DNA of 64,000 nt from Photobacterium aphoticum (GCF_001029435.1 NZ_LDOV01000017.1:62001-126000), one strand, 5' to 3'; positions 8,724-18,683 are shown, counted from the stretch's first letter. Translations and numbers: made by a program. Notes: generated by a model from the sequence alone, not told the origin.

Positions 8724-10093
8724 TGCACGCATTCCATGACATTCAATTTGCCCTGCAGGCAGACACGTTTCACGCGCCCGTAAAAGGCCAGTTTGCTTTT
8801 CATCCAGACTTCTTGTTGCTGATCAACATCGACGGCGACATTGCGGCCACTTACACCAGCGATCATCCGCACTATGCGGACGTGCGCCAAACCCTCGTGG
8901 CACAAGATAAACTGAAGGTGCTGGAAAAAGGCCAGTACCTGATGCCTGGGTTGGTTGATTTACACTGCCACGCGCCACAATGGCCGCAAGCGGGTAAAGG
9001 GTTGGATTTGCCGCTGTATGACTGGTTACAGAACTACACCTTCCCGCTAGAAAACCGTTACCAAGATTTGGCGTTTGCTGCCCCGATTTATCAGGATGTC
9101 ACACGCACCTTGTTGGCAAACGGCACCACCAGCGCCGTGTACTTTGCTTCCATTGACCGAGCTGCCACTGAATTGCTTGCTCAGCAGTGTATGGATCTCG
9201 GTCAACGCGCTTATGTGGGCAAAATCAACATGGACAACACGGAACAGTGTCCGCCTTACTACTGCGAACAAAACATCACCGCCGCGTTGGATGATACCGA
9301 TGCGTTCATTCACAACGTATTAGCGATAAAAGGCAATGAAAACCGTTTGGTACAACCGGTGATCACCCCGCGCTTTGTGCCAAGCTGTACGCCAGACATG
9401 CTCAACCAACTGGGCAAGCGTGTTCAGCAGTACGATTTACACATGCAAACCCACTGTTCGGAAAGCGATTGGGCGCGTGATTATGCCAAGCAGCACTATG
9501 GCAAAACCGACGTGCAGATCTACGCCGATGCGGGCCTGTTAAACCACAAATCGGTACTGGCTCACTCCATCTTTTTGACCGAAGAGGATGTGTCGATGAT
9601 CAAAGCGTACCGTGCGGGTATCGGCCACTGCCCGCTTTCCAACATGTTCTTTGCCAATGCCGCCATGCAAACCCGTGAACTGCTCGACAGCGGTGTACAG
9701 ATCGGCTTAGGCAGTGACATTGCAGGCGCACCATCACCGTCGATTTTCCGCGCGGCCTTTGATGCGGTCAGCCACTCTCGCGTACGTGAAGAAGGGGTAG
9801 ATGTGAGGCTATCGGCAGGTCAGCGCGGTACCGCCAATGCCCGTATCAGCTTTGTAGAAGCGTTCTGGATGGCCACCGCCGGCGGTGCCAGTGTGTTAGA
9901 TGCCAATACCGGTATCCTTGAAACCGGTCGTCATTTTGATGCCATCGTGATTGAAGCCAATACCACCATTGGTAACCTGCGCATTTGGCCGGAATTTGAT
10001 ACACCGCGTGACATTCTGGAAAAAATCATCTGCTTGGCCCAGAAAGAAAACGTTAAACGTGTCTGGGTGCAGGGAAAAGACGTTTTACGTTAA
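8723..10093 (+). CDS. guaD: Guanine deaminase
   Basis: A 456-residue amidohydrolase converting guanine to xanthine and ammonia. Zinc-site and substrate motifs are present in order: LVDLHCHAPQWPQAGKGLD (HxH pair and guanine-deaminase-specific PQ/AG segment), MQTHCSESDWARDY, LAHSIFL and GLGSDIAGAPS (metal/catalytic Asp). The protein is cytosolic. Translation is coupled to the permease upstream (TAATG), which forms a two-gene purine uptake/catabolism operon closed by a strong terminator at 10141-10177. Length is normal for the family. Confidence 0.95.
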   Translation: MHAFHDIQFALQADTFHAPVKGQFAFHPDFLLLINIDGDIAATYTSDHPHYADVRQTLVAQDKLKVLEKGQYLMPGLVDLHCHAPQWPQAGKGLDLPLYDWLQNYTFPLENRYQDLAFAAPIYQDVTRTLLANGTTSAVYFASIDRAATELLAQQCMDLGQRAYVGKINMDNTEQCPPYYCEQNITAALDDTDAFIHNVLAIKGNENRLVQPVITPRFVPSCTPDMLNQLGKRVQQYDLHMQTHCSESDWARDYAKQHYGKTDVQIYADAGLLNHKSVLAHSIFLTEEDVSMIKAYRAGIGHCPLSNMFFANAAMQTRELLDSGVQIGLGSDIAGAPSPSIFRAAFDAVSHSRVREEGVDVRLSAGQRGTANARISFVEAFWMATAGGASVLDANTGILETGRHFDAIVIEANTTIGNLRIWPEFDTPRDILEKIICLAQKENVKRVWVQGKDVLR

Positions 10094-10140
10094 ACCAGTA
10101 TCTTTAGCACCGGTATTTCAAACAAATACGCTCTAAATAA

Positions 10141-10177
10141 AAAAGCCCCCTCAGTGAATATCACGAGGGGGCTTTTT
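10141..10177. terminator. Bidirectional rho-independent terminator (guaD / mlc)
   Basis: AAAAGCCCCCTC and GAGGGGGCTTTTT form a GC-rich stem with a T-run on the plus strand. On the minus strand the same stem is followed by TTTTTTATTT, so it can also end transcripts from mlc. Confidence 0.95.
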
Positions 10178-10275
10178 GTTGCGGATTATTTTACGAGCTT
10201 CAAGGCTATGTAAAATGCTACATGACGTGCTACGTGGTAGCAGAATGCGATGAGAGGGGTATTCGCGTGATTGTA

Positions 10276-11490
10276 TTAACCTTCAATCAACTTCATCAGC
10301 AAGTGGCCGTCATACATCGCTTGCTTCACCAAAGCAGCCCCCGGCATGGTGGCTTGGGTATAGAAACAGCTTTGATCAATCACCAAATCTTTGTTGTAAA
10401 CCGGCAGTGACTGGGTACGAATACAATCCATGATGGCCGGGTATAACACGTCTTTTGCGCGGTTAAATTCGCCACCGATCAGAATTTTTTCCGGGTTAAA
10501 CAGGTTCACCATAATCGCAATGGCTTGACCCAAATGATGGCCTAACTCAATGATCACCTGTCGTGCCAATGTATCGCCAGCGACTGCCGCATCACAGATT
10601 TTCTCAATGCTTAAACTCTGGCCATGCAACTGCGAAGGATGCCCTTCTCGCAAACGCTGCTCGACCTGCTCAATCACCGCTTTCAAGCTGGCGACGGTTT
10701 CCAGACAACCGTGGTTACCACAGAAACAACGCTTACCGTACGGCTTGATCTGAATATGGCCCAATTCGCCCACATTGCCGATACGGCCTTGCAAAATCAC
10801 GTTGTCGAGCACAATACCTGCCCCCACCCCGTGATGAATAGAAATCAAAATAGAATTGGCCACATCTTGCGAATTACCAAACAATTTTTCTGCCAACGCC
10901 CATGAACGGGTATCGTTACCCACAAACACCGGCAAGCCCGTGGCTTCATGGATTGCAGGCCCTAATTCAAGGTTATGCACATGGTAGTGTGGCATTTGCA
11001 GCACCATGCCTGCATCGGAATTCACCAAGCCCGGCAATGACACCGCAATGGCCGTAATACGGTCCAATTCACTGACGTGGTTAGCAAAGAACGTATGGAT
11101 TTCTGCAATCAGTTTGCTGAGCACTTCATTTTGCTCCAGCACGTCCACTTCCTGGCGCTCTTCCACCAGAATATCGCCGCCCAATTCATGCAACGCGATG
11201 GTCAAATAGCCGCGCCCTAAACGGATGGACATGAACTGCCAGCCTTCATTCGCCGGTACCAAACCAATCGCAGGACGACCGCGACTGCTTGATTCCTGAA
11301 TCGCGGTTTCTTTGATCAGGTGAGCATCGATCAGCTCACGGGTAATTTTGGTAATACTGGCGGGGGCTAACTGACTGCGTTTTGACAACTCAATCCGAGA
11401 GATAGGCCCATAAAGGTCAATAAGCTTATAGACGCTGCCGGCATTGTTTCTTTTTATATGGTCGATATGACCAGGCTGAGCGACATACAT
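10276..11490 (-). CDS. mlc: ROK-family transcriptional repressor Mlc
   Basis: The protein aligns along its length with E. coli Mlc (406 aa). It has an N-terminal MYVAQPGHIDHIKRNNAG, a winged helix with LAPASITKITRELIDAHL, a ROK sugar-kinase-like fold and the ROK zinc site (GHIQIKPYGKRCFCGNHGC, with His and CxCx4C). The C-terminus (ATMPGAALVKQAMYDGHLL) also matches. The frame is open to 11637, but ATG 11490 is the better start: it gives 404 residues, aligns with the E. coli start and has GGGAG upstream. Mlc represses PTS and sugar-uptake genes and is inactivated by binding dephosphorylated EIICB-Glc. A CRP-like site lies about 90 bp upstream, in line with CRP control of mlc in enterics. Confidence 0.93.
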   Translation of the reverse strand: MYVAQPGHIDHIKRNNAGSVYKLIDLYGPISRIELSKRSQLAPASITKITRELIDAHLIKETAIQESSSRGRPAIGLVPANEGWQFMSIRLGRGYLTIALHELGGDILVEERQEVDVLEQNEVLSKLIAEIHTFFANHVSELDRITAIAVSLPGLVNSDAGMVLQMPHYHVHNLELGPAIHEATGLPVFVGNDTRSWALAEKLFGNSQDVANSILISIHHGVGAGIVLDNVILQGRIGNVGELGHIQIKPYGKRCFCGNHGCLETVASLKAVIEQVEQRLREGHPSQLHGQSLSIEKICDAAVAGDTLARQVIIELGHHLGQAIAIMVNLFNPEKILIGGEFNRAKDVLYPAIMDCIRTQSLPVYNKDLVIDQSCFYTQATMPGAALVKQAMYDGHLLMKLIEG

Positions 11491-11579
11491 GCCTACACTC
11501 CCGAAAAAATCCATCAATACATTTGCATCTTGAATTTTTTTACTTTGCGAAGTAATTGTGAAGTTCATATTTCTAAGGA

Positions 11580-11595
11580 CGTGACCAGAGTCACG
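11580..11595. promoter_or_regulatory. CRP-like site upstream of mlc
   Basis: CGTGACCAGAGTCACG contains a perfect GTGA-N6-TCAC core (11581-11594). The outermost bases differ from the T/A of the consensus. It sits in the divergent mlc-queE region, about 90 bp from the chosen mlc start. Confidence 0.6.
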
Positions 11596-11772
11596 ATGAG
11601 GGCGAAACTTTACAGAGAAATATGCTCTAAAGCTCATTTTTGAACTCTCAATATGCTGCTTTTTTTAGTCGCGAAATTTATCTCCAACAACAGAAGACAA
11701 GACAGCTCCCGGTGATTTTGTAATAATGTTCCGCTGCACAAAAAATACTATTAACTCGCCACGAGGTTTGCG

Positions 11773-12441
11773 GTGTACAAAATCAACGAAATGTTTGAAA
11801 CCATTCAAGGTGAAGGGGTGTTTACTGGCGTACCTGCCATTTTCGTTCGCCTTCAAGTCTGTCCTGTAGGCTGTGCATGGTGTGATACCAAGCAAACATG
11901 GAGCGCGGAACCGCAAGATGAGACCACCATTGAGACCATCATGGCCAAAACCGGTGACTCACCGTTATGGACCACCTTAGATGCCGATGGCGTTGTGGCC
12001 CTGCTTGTTGATCAACAATATACCGCAAAACATGTGGTGATCACCGGCGGTGAACCGTGCATTTACGACCTTCGTCCACTGACGATGGCGCTAGAAACGG
12101 CCGGTTTCCAATGCCAAATTGAAACCAGTGGCACCTCAGAGGTTCAGGTGACCGATAACACGTGGGTCACCGTGTCGCCAAAAATCAACATGAAAGCGAA
12201 ACTGCCGGTGTTGGCTTGTGCCTTAGAACGTGCCGATGAAATTAAGCACCCGGTCGGCACTGAAAAAGACATCGAACAATTGGATGCTCTACTTGCAGGT
12301 AAAGCACTGAAGCCAGCCGTGACGATTGCCCTGCAACCGATCAGCCAAAAGCCACGTGCAACCGAACTGTGTATCGACACCTGCATCAAGCGCAACTGGC
12401 GTCTGTCTATCCAGACTCACAAATACTTGGCGATCGCGTAA
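11773..12441 (+). CDS. queE: 7-carboxy-7-deazaguanine synthase QueE
   Basis: A 222-residue radical-SAM enzyme of the queuosine/preQ0 pathway, converting carboxy-tetrahydropterin to 7-carboxy-7-deazaguanine. The cluster motif CPVGCAWCDT places Cys30, Cys34 and Cys37 in the QueE-type CX3CX2C spacing. Other conserved parts are INEMFETIQGEGVFTGVPAI, VVITGGEPCIYDL and the C-terminal RNWRLSIQTHKYL. It matches the proteobacterial subfamily along the full length. Translation starts at a GTG with GAGG about 7 nt upstream; no in-frame ATG would give the conserved N-terminus. Confidence 0.95.
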   Translation: MYKINEMFETIQGEGVFTGVPAIFVRLQVCPVGCAWCDTKQTWSAEPQDETTIETIMAKTGDSPLWTTLDADGVVALLVDQQYTAKHVVITGGEPCIYDLRPLTMALETAGFQCQIETSGTSEVQVTDNTWVTVSPKINMKAKLPVLACALERADEIKHPVGTEKDIEQLDALLAGKALKPAVTIALQPISQKPRATELCIDTCIKRNWRLSIQTHKYLAIA

Positions 12442-12495
12442 TTTCACCTCCTCTATCGCCTTCTTTCTCGCCGTCTCATCGGCAGTGAGATTCTT

Positions 12496-12523
12496 GCGGC
12501 TGTCTCAACCCTACGACAGCCGC
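12496..12523. other. Perfect 9-bp hairpin after queE
   Basis: GCGGCTGTC (12496-12504) pairs with GACAGCCGC (12515-12523) around a 10-nt loop. No T-run follows on either strand, so it is not a classical intrinsic terminator. It may be a weak or Rho-assisted end for queE. Confidence 0.5.
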
Positions 12524-12635
12524 CCAATCTGCAAGACACGTCTCCCTTCTTAACATTGCACTTTTTTTCACTCCCTATACTGAGCAAAAAAGCAATAACT
12601 CTTGCTGTTTGTTTACGACTGTTTGGGGAAAGCGT

Positions 12636-15506
12636 ATGCGCCGTTATCTGGGAATCACCCTCTGGGCTGCCTGCAGCCTGCTCCTTGCTGCCTGTGGCGG
12701 CGGCACCGATGCACCAACACCGGTCGCGGGGACACCAACACCGGTTTCTAACACCTTTACTGTCTCGGTAGATGTACCAAGCGGTATGTCACTGTCTCAG
12801 CATAAAACGACGTGGTTTCCGACCGCCTATGCCGATGCGGTGCAAGATCTGACCGAACAAAATTTTGCGGCCGTTTGGCTGGATGACACCGGCCGCGTGT
12901 TTGAGTCTATCGATATCACGCGCTGGCTCTCTCTGGGCGATGGCCGCTATGAACTGGATGCAGGGACCCAATTTCGCATCAATGCCGTCTTGTTAATCGA
13001 TCCTGCTGGCGTGCCGGTCTACACCTTAGGGGAACCGCTGCCAGAAGGCTTGTACATGATCCCGCTGGCCACCGAACGATTGGCCATCACACTGGAATCC
13101 TCACTGGCCTATTACGGCTTTACCCAACGGGTGGTCGAAGATGGCGGCTGGGGGGTATTTCGCGAGATTTTTGAAGATGCACCACAAGGCCGCGTATTGT
13201 TTGCCCTGCAAGACATCAACAACATGGCCGTTGATTTACGTGACACCCTGTTTCCGAAAATCAGCGTACAAGGGTTAACCCTGAAAGAACTGATGACGCT
13301 GTCGATTGTGCAGTCCATGACCGCAGGACGCGTCGAACGCTTCTTTACGGAGCAGGCCGCCGCCATTGCCGATATTCAAGCGATCCTGAGTGACGGTTAC
13401 TGGCAAGTCGGCAGCTTTGCTAATAACAGTGGCAGCGGTATTTTGGTCGACAGCACCCAATATGATGGCGTAGAGACCACCATCAATGAATTCCGCTGGG
13501 AGAAATCCGGCAACACTGATATCGCACTGAGCGAGTTCTTCACCTATTTCAGTGAATCCACCGCCTTTGGTACGGAAGACATTACCCATCAGGTACTCAC
13601 CAGTGGCGGCTGGAAAGGTTTATTCAGCTACCTACAAGTGGTATTTGCCACCCAAACCACAGCCCTGCTGACCGATGCCGCCCTGACACAAGACGATGAA
13701 GCAGGTATCACCCTTGATGCCAATGTGTACAGCTTGAACGGCAAAAAAATGCATGACTTTTTATCAAGCAAAGACAACCACTACGTCACCCGCTACATCA
13801 AGGATGACGCCACTTTTGACGAAGGTGCGTCCGGGTTTTACTTCACCTGGCGCCCAGAAAAAGAAACCTACCTGCTGTGTGATACCAGCAACGATCAAGA
13901 CACTTGCCGCGTTTTCCCGATCATCACCCCCGATGCAGGCTACACCACGCTGGATGAGGTGATCACCCCACTGGTAAACATCGGGCCGGACATTACTGAC
14001 GTCAACGGCTTTCAGCTCAGTGATAACGTCATTGTCGAACTGATCGATGATAATTTTTTCACCGTGCGTTACTGGACCAACGTGGCGGCCGATGAATGGA
14101 CGATTCAGGAAATCGGCGCATGGGCCCCGACCACCGTTGGCGGACAATCGCTGATCCGCTTTGATGTACCGGATATCATCAAGCAACTGGCAACCAACTA
14201 CCGCTTTAACAGCGCCAATCTGTTTTTGGTCGAAGACCGAGGCTTTGTGAATATCGGGGAAACCTTGCTGGAAAATACCGAATATCACTACTCAGGTTTT
14301 GATAATGACGCCAAGGCACAGATCATCAGTGCCGCCAGTCGCGATAATCTGCCACCGTTTGGCAATTGTGACTTTGGTAATACCTCACAAGCGACGGCAG
14401 GCCTGTTCCTCAATGCCGTCACCGAGTGTGGCGGGGACGAGCGTTTCAACCAACCCCGTATCGATAGCATGATTGATCACTCACTGGTTCAAATTGCCGC
14501 CGACGGGGAGATCAGTGCCATGATCTTGCGTGAAGATGGCACGTGGGAGCAGTATCGCCACACTGAACTGGATGCGGGCAACCGCGAATGGACCCTCACT
14601 GCCGACAGCTATTTAGCCCTCGTGCCCGACGCCAATGATCTGGCCACTTTTAACTACTGGGCACTGACTAACTTCGACTACACGTTAAATTTGTTGGCCA
14701 TTAAGCAATTTAGCCAAACCGATAACGGGGCCACCATCAATAACCTGATGGCACGCCAATATGCACCAAACAGTCTGGCCGCCTGTACCACCAATGATTC
14801 GGGTTGGGATCAAGCCACCACCACGCCCGTCACGACACGAACCTTGGATGAATTCAATACCCAGGCCGCGCAATGTAAAACCATTTGGTTTGACCGCGAC
14901 CCTGTCTTCACGGAAACCCTTCTGGTGGGCAACACCGGGGATACCAGTGACGATAAAGCCCTGCAGTTTGCCAGCGACAGTTCACGCTTCCTGAAGCTGA
15001 GCGATAACTTTTCCGGTGACTTCTTCTTGGGGCAGTACATTGATTCAGACGGCTGTGGCTTTAACATCGACATCCGCTGGAAAATTGAAGACGACGGCAC
15101 GCTGTATTACGAAGCCATTGATGGATCGATGAATGAACGCATTGTACTGACCGATACGGACGGGCTGAAATTGTCTATCAAGGCCTTCAATCACCAGGCC
15201 CGCTGGCAAACAGATGAAACACTGCAATTCGCAGCCACCGACGGGGAAATGTGGAGTGACATTGTCACCTTGATCGATACCAGCGATGTACCGAACGTGG
15301 TGCCCATTGAAGCCCCCGAACCGACCCCGCCAGCAGAAGGCGAAACGGGTGATGGTACGGCCGGTGATGGCACTGGCGGTGAAAAAAGCGGTGACACAGG
15401 CGGTGAAAATTCAGAGACACCAGAAGAGCCAGCTGGGCCTCCTGCCGGCACCATTCTCAATGATGGCCAACAATGTGCGTTCCTTGAGGAACCCCCTGCA
15501 CCTTAA
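12636..15506 (+). CDS. Very large putative lipoprotein, function unknown
   Basis: A 956-residue protein starting MRRYLGITLWAACSLLLAAC, with a lipobox and Cys20, then a Gly/Thr/Pro linker, so it is an exported lipoprotein. ATG 12636 is chosen over the TTG at 12609 because GGGG sits 7 nt upstream and the signal peptide then starts properly. The mature part is acidic, rich in Asp/Thr/Trp and without a family I recognise. Cysteine pairs recur (for example CDTSNDQDTC and CDFGN..CGGDE), and the C-terminal 60 residues are a low-complexity Gly/Asp/Glu/Thr tail ending in CAFLEEPPAP. It stands alone, with its own terminator 35 bp after the stop. A surface adhesion or scaffold role is possible but only a guess. 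Confidence 0.8.
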   Translation: MRRYLGITLWAACSLLLAACGGGTDAPTPVAGTPTPVSNTFTVSVDVPSGMSLSQHKTTWFPTAYADAVQDLTEQNFAAVWLDDTGRVFESIDITRWLSLGDGRYELDAGTQFRINAVLLIDPAGVPVYTLGEPLPEGLYMIPLATERLAITLESSLAYYGFTQRVVEDGGWGVFREIFEDAPQGRVLFALQDINNMAVDLRDTLFPKISVQGLTLKELMTLSIVQSMTAGRVERFFTEQAAAIADIQAILSDGYWQVGSFANNSGSGILVDSTQYDGVETTINEFRWEKSGNTDIALSEFFTYFSESTAFGTEDITHQVLTSGGWKGLFSYLQVVFATQTTALLTDAALTQDDEAGITLDANVYSLNGKKMHDFLSSKDNHYVTRYIKDDATFDEGASGFYFTWRPEKETYLLCDTSNDQDTCRVFPIITPDAGYTTLDEVITPLVNIGPDITDVNGFQLSDNVIVELIDDNFFTVRYWTNVAADEWTIQEIGAWAPTTVGGQSLIRFDVPDIIKQLATNYRFNSANLFLVEDRGFVNIGETLLENTEYHYSGFDNDAKAQIISAASRDNLPPFGNCDFGNTSQATAGLFLNAVTECGGDERFNQPRIDSMIDHSLVQIAADGEISAMILREDGTWEQYRHTELDAGNREWTLTADSYLALVPDANDLATFNYWALTNFDYTLNLLAIKQFSQTDNGATINNLMARQYAPNSLAACTTNDSGWDQATTTPVTTRTLDEFNTQAAQCKTIWFDRDPVFTETLLVGNTGDTSDDKALQFASDSSRFLKLSDNFSGDFFLGQYIDSDGCGFNIDIRWKIEDDGTLYYEAIDGSMNERIVLTDTDGLKLSIKAFNHQARWQTDETLQFAATDGEMWSDIVTLIDTSDVPNVVPIEAPEPTPPAEGETGDGTAGDGTGGEKSGDTGGENSETPEEPAGPPAGTILNDGQQCAFLEEPPAP

Positions 15507-15540
15507 CCACATCGTTCGATAACAAAAATGAAAAGCACAC

Positions 15541-15576
15541 CGCGCCACCCCAACCATGGAAGGTGGCGCGTTTTTC
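15541..15576 (+). terminator. Rho-independent terminator of the large lipoprotein gene
   Basis: CGCGCCACC (15541-15549) pairs with GGTGGCGCG (15562-15570), followed by TTTTTC. Confidence 0.95.
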
Positions 15577-15815
15577 TTCCTGTACACACAAGCCCAAGAC
15601 GCCCCCAACACACACCGCCTTGCACACAATTCGCGCATTTATTGTGCTTTCTTCTCTACATTTCGCGCAATCGCACCATCAAATTACTCTTTAAGGTAAT
15701 AACAAGGCTTGAAGCGAAACGTAAGACAGGTAATATGTGGTCTTTGGACTGTGTTGAAGGTGGTTTTTCCCTTCATTAACACAAGTAAAGTGCCTTAACG
15801 GAGAATAATTTACAC

Positions 15816-17216
15816 ATGACTTACGCGCCTGTAACAGACGTACTTAGCGGTAAGCTCGCGGTAGACAGTGAAGTCACTGTTCGCGGCTGGATCCGTTCAC
15901 GTCGTGATTCCAAAGCTGGAATCTCTTTCCTTGCCATTTATGACGGCTCTTGTTTCGACCCGATTCAGGCCGTGGTCCCTAATGAGTTAAATAATTACCA
16001 GGAAGAAGTACTTAAACTGACCACTGGTTGCTCTGTTGAGGTAACAGGTAAAATTGTTGCATCTCCAGCGAAGGGACAAGACTTTGAACTAGCTGCAACG
16101 GAAGTAAAAGTAGTGGGCTGGGTGGCAGAACCTGACACTTACCCAATGGCGAAAACACGCCACTCTATTGAATACCTCCGTGAAGTTGCACACCTACGTC
16201 CACGTACTAACGTGATCGGTGCAGTTGCGCGTGTACGTAACTGTCTGTCACAAGCTATCCACCGTTTCTACCACGAGCAAGGCTTCTTCTGGATGTCTGC
16301 GCCACTGATCACAGCCTCTGACTGTGAAGGTGCTGGTGAAATGTTCCGTGTATCTACGCTAGACATGGCAAACGTGCCAATGACTGACGCGGGTACTGTG
16401 GATTTCGATAAAGATTTCTTCGGTAAAGAAACGTTCCTAACGGTTTCTGGTCAGTTGAACGCTGAAGCTTACGCATGTGCCCTGAGCAAAGTGTACACCT
16501 TCGGCCCAACGTTCCGTGCTGAAAACTCAAACACCAGCCGTCACCTGGCGGAATTCTGGATGGTTGAGCCAGAAGTTGCGTTCGCAGAGCTAGACGATGT
16601 GGCGAAACTGGCAGAAGACATGCTGAAGTATGTCTTCAAAGCGGTACTGGAAGAGCGTCGTGATGACCTTGAGTTCTTCGCAGAGCGCATCAACAAAGAT
16701 GCTATCTCTCGCCTAGAGCAGTTCGTGACCTCTGACTTCGCACAGGTTGACTACACTGACGCTATCCAGATCCTAAAAGATTCTGGCCGCGACTTTGAGT
16801 TCGACGTTGAGTGGGGCATCGACATGTCTTCTGAGCACGAGCGCTACCTGGCTGAAGAACACTTCAAAGCCCCTGTGGTTGTGAAGAACTACCCGAAAGA
16901 CATCAAAGCGTTCTACATGCGTATGAACGACGACGGTAAGACCGTTGCGGCGATGGACGTACTTGCACCGGGCATCGGTGAAATCATCGGTGGTTCTCAG
17001 CGTGAAGAGCGTCTTGAGCTACTAGACAAGCGTATGGTTGAAATGGGTATCGACCCTGAGCACATGGACTGGTACCGCGACCTACGTCGTTACGGCACAG
17101 TACCACACGCTGGTTTCGGCCTAGGCTTCGAGCGTTTGGTAACATACGTAACCGGTATGGCGAACATCCGTGATGTGATCCCATTCCCACGTGCACCACG
17201 CTCTGCAAACTTCTAA
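15816..17216 (+). CDS. asnS: Asparaginyl-tRNA synthetase
   Basis: A 466-residue class II aminoacyl-tRNA synthetase that charges tRNA-Asn in the cytosol. It has an N-terminal OB-fold ([20 protein letters not shown]), motif 2 ([18 protein letters not shown]) and motif 3 ([15 protein letters not shown]), and the characteristic C-terminus [10 protein letters not shown]. Length equals that of the E. coli enzyme (466). Codon use is visibly more restricted than in the flanking genes, as expected for a highly expressed gene. GGAGA lies about 11 nt before the ATG. A TTCG-capped terminator follows. Confidence 0.98.
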   Translation: MTYAPVTDVLSGKLAVDSEVTVRGWIRSRRDSKAGISFLAIYDGSCFDPIQAVVPNELNNYQEEVLKLTTGCSVEVTGKIVASPAKGQDFELAATEVKVVGWVAEPDTYPMAKTRHSIEYLREVAHLRPRTNVIGAVARVRNCLSQAIHRFYHEQGFFWMSAPLITASDCEGAGEMFRVSTLDMANVPMTDAGTVDFDKDFFGKETFLTVSGQLNAEAYACALSKVYTFGPTFRAENSNTSRHLAEFWMVEPEVAFAELDDVAKLAEDMLKYVFKAVLEERRDDLEFFAERINKDAISRLEQFVTSDFAQVDYTDAIQILKDSGRDFEFDVEWGIDMSSEHERYLAEEHFKAPVVVKNYPKDIKAFYMRMNDDGKTVAAMDVLAPGIGEIIGGSQREERLELLDKRMVEMGIDPEHMDWYRDLRRYGTVPHAGFGLGFERLVTYVTGMANIRDVIPFPRAPRSANF

Positions 17217-17266
17217 TTGACGTTATCTGGCATTGTCGCCAACGCGGTAATGCGAAATACGCTCTC

Positions 17267-17294
17267 AAAAGGCTACCTTCGGGTAGCCTTTTTT
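17267..17294 (+). terminator. Rho-independent terminator of asnS
   Basis: AAAAGGCTACC and GGTAGCC close a stable TTCG tetraloop, followed by TTTTTT. Confidence 0.96.
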
Positions 17295-17321
17295 ATAACG
17301 ACGACACACGATGAGCCTATC

Positions 17322-17891
17322 ATGATCAGAGAAAGTGCCCTGTTACCCGCTAGCCAATGGTCAAAACCCTTGGTATCTGAAGTGGCTGAAATCATTAACC
17401 TGTTGAAAGACTACGGTTATGATGCCGCAACCCTTGCCCGCCTGACAGGCATGCAAGAGAAAAAGATGTCTGACTGGATGTCTCGCTACAAACGCGAACC
17501 TGAAAATGTCTCAGAAATCCCCTACCCGTGCTGGTGTTTCTTAGCCGCACTGGCGGGCAGACCAAACATTCAAAATAACGGGAAACCGATTGAAGTCGAT
17601 GCCCGCAAAGTGATGCGAGCCTTCAAACCGACGGCCTTTAGAAACCACACGGCCTTTGAAATGCCGACAGAAAAAGAGTTCAACCGTGTGATTGGCGACA
17701 ACACGTTCACAGGCATCACGATCGACAGCCTGTGCGACGCGTTTTTATGGAAACCGGCACAGTTGGCAACAAGCCTGGAGAAAGGCACGCTGCCATTCTT
17801 GAACTGGTGTTTGATCCTGATGCTATGCGGCTTCAATATTCAGAAGATGCTGCTTAACCAGCACGACGGCGACATTCTGATCAATCAGTAA
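17322..17891 (+). CDS. Conserved hypothetical protein with possible N-terminal HTH
   Basis: A 189-residue protein that I do not recognise. The frame is open from 17217 but that region contains the asnS terminator, so the start is set at ATG 17322 (MIRESALLPASQW). A segment at about residues 28-55 (YGYDAATLARLTGMQEKKMS) looks like a helix-turn-helix. The middle has VDARKVMRAFKPTAFRNHTAF and the C-terminus two moderately hydrophobic stretches (FLNWCLILMLCGFNIQ). It is a cytosolic or weakly membrane-associated protein. It is followed by a terminator, so it is probably monocistronic. Position after asnS may be conserved in vibrios; that would need comparison. Confidence 0.75.
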   Translation: MIRESALLPASQWSKPLVSEVAEIINLLKDYGYDAATLARLTGMQEKKMSDWMSRYKREPENVSEIPYPCWCFLAALAGRPNIQNNGKPIEVDARKVMRAFKPTAFRNHTAFEMPTEKEFNRVIGDNTFTGITIDSLCDAFLWKPAQLATSLEKGTLPFLNWCLILMLCGFNIQKMLLNQHDGDILINQ

Positions 17892-17940
17892 GCTGGCTCA
17901 GATAGCTCTCCAGACAAACAAAAAGCATCATCAGATAAAC

Positions 17941-17968
17941 AAAAGGCTACCCTCGCAGGTAGCCTTTG
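17941..17968. terminator. Bidirectional terminator between hypothetical gene and yehS
   Basis: AAAGGCTACC (17942-17951) pairs with GGTAGCCTTT (17958-17967). On the minus strand the stem is followed by TTTTGTTT. The stem sequence repeats that of the asnS terminator 670 bp upstream. Confidence 0.9.
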
Positions 17969-18010
17969 TATTCGTATCATATTAAATCTTGAATCCGTCT
18001 TTCTGTCGAT

Positions 18011-18490
18011 TTACGCGACTGGACGATCTTCCGGACGGAAGTGATACTGCACAGCCAGCAAGAAATTACGCAGGATCTGATCCTTACATTCACGGTAATG
18101 CTTGTTGTCCGGCTTACGGAAGAAAGCACTCAATTCGTGTTTGCTCATCGAGAAGTCTACAGACTCCATCAACGCCAATACATCTTCCGCTTGGAAGTTC
18201 AACGCGATACGCAACTTCATGAAAATCATATTGTTGGTCAGGTGAGACTCAGGCTCAGGTTGCGGGCCTTCTTTCTTACCGCGTTTCATATTAATCAGAC
18301 CATTAAGAAAAATGGCAAGCTCGCGGTCAGTACATTTATGAATAAATGCCGCATCTTCATCTTTCTTCAACCAGTCACAAACTTGCTCGCGTGTTACCTC
18401 ATGGTCTGCAGAAGCAAAGATCTCTATCATTTCTGCATCGTTAAAATCAAAGGTATAGCGAATACGTCGCAAGATGTCGTTGTTGAGCAC
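18011..18490 (-). CDS. yehS: DUF1456 family protein YehS
   Basis: A 159-residue protein matching E. coli YehS in both tandem DUF1456 repeats. Repeat one contains LNNDILRRIRYTFDF and REQVCDWLKKDEDAAF; repeat two contains LTNNMIFMKLRIALNF and HYRECKDQILRNFLLAV, separated by the LNGLINMKRGKKEG linker. GTG 18490 is the start that aligns with YehS (M-L-x-N-D-I-L-R) and has a GGA 8 nt upstream; the TTG 12 nt earlier has no ribosome site. The function is unknown; the protein is small, soluble and monocistronic with the terminator at 17941-17968. Confidence 0.9.
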   Translation of the reverse strand: MLNNDILRRIRYTFDFNDAEMIEIFASADHEVTREQVCDWLKKDEDAAFIHKCTDRELAIFLNGLINMKRGKKEGPQPEPESHLTNNMIFMKLRIALNFQAEDVLALMESVDFSMSKHELSAFFRKPDNKHYRECKDQILRNFLLAVQYHFRPEDRPVA

Positions 18491-18683
18491 TGTCAATTCC
18501 AATTATTAGGCAGCGGGGTCAGTATAACCGGCTGCAAAGGGTAACCCTTAGTTTATCACACCTGTGCTTGGGACCACCCTCCTATCTCGCCAAATCCACG
18601 TTAACGGGCTGCATCAGCGATTTAATCAACGCGTCCAAACTGCTATAGTGCGCGCAGACCCTATTAAGACAGATATTACACAC

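Noticed and set aside
12496-12523. Hairpin after queE as an intrinsic terminator
   Set aside because: The stem is perfect but no T-run follows on either strand.
13764-14288. 174-codon minus-strand frame inside the large lipoprotein gene
   Set aside because: The sense frame has a signal peptide, terminator and even composition. The antisense product has no ribosome site or motif.
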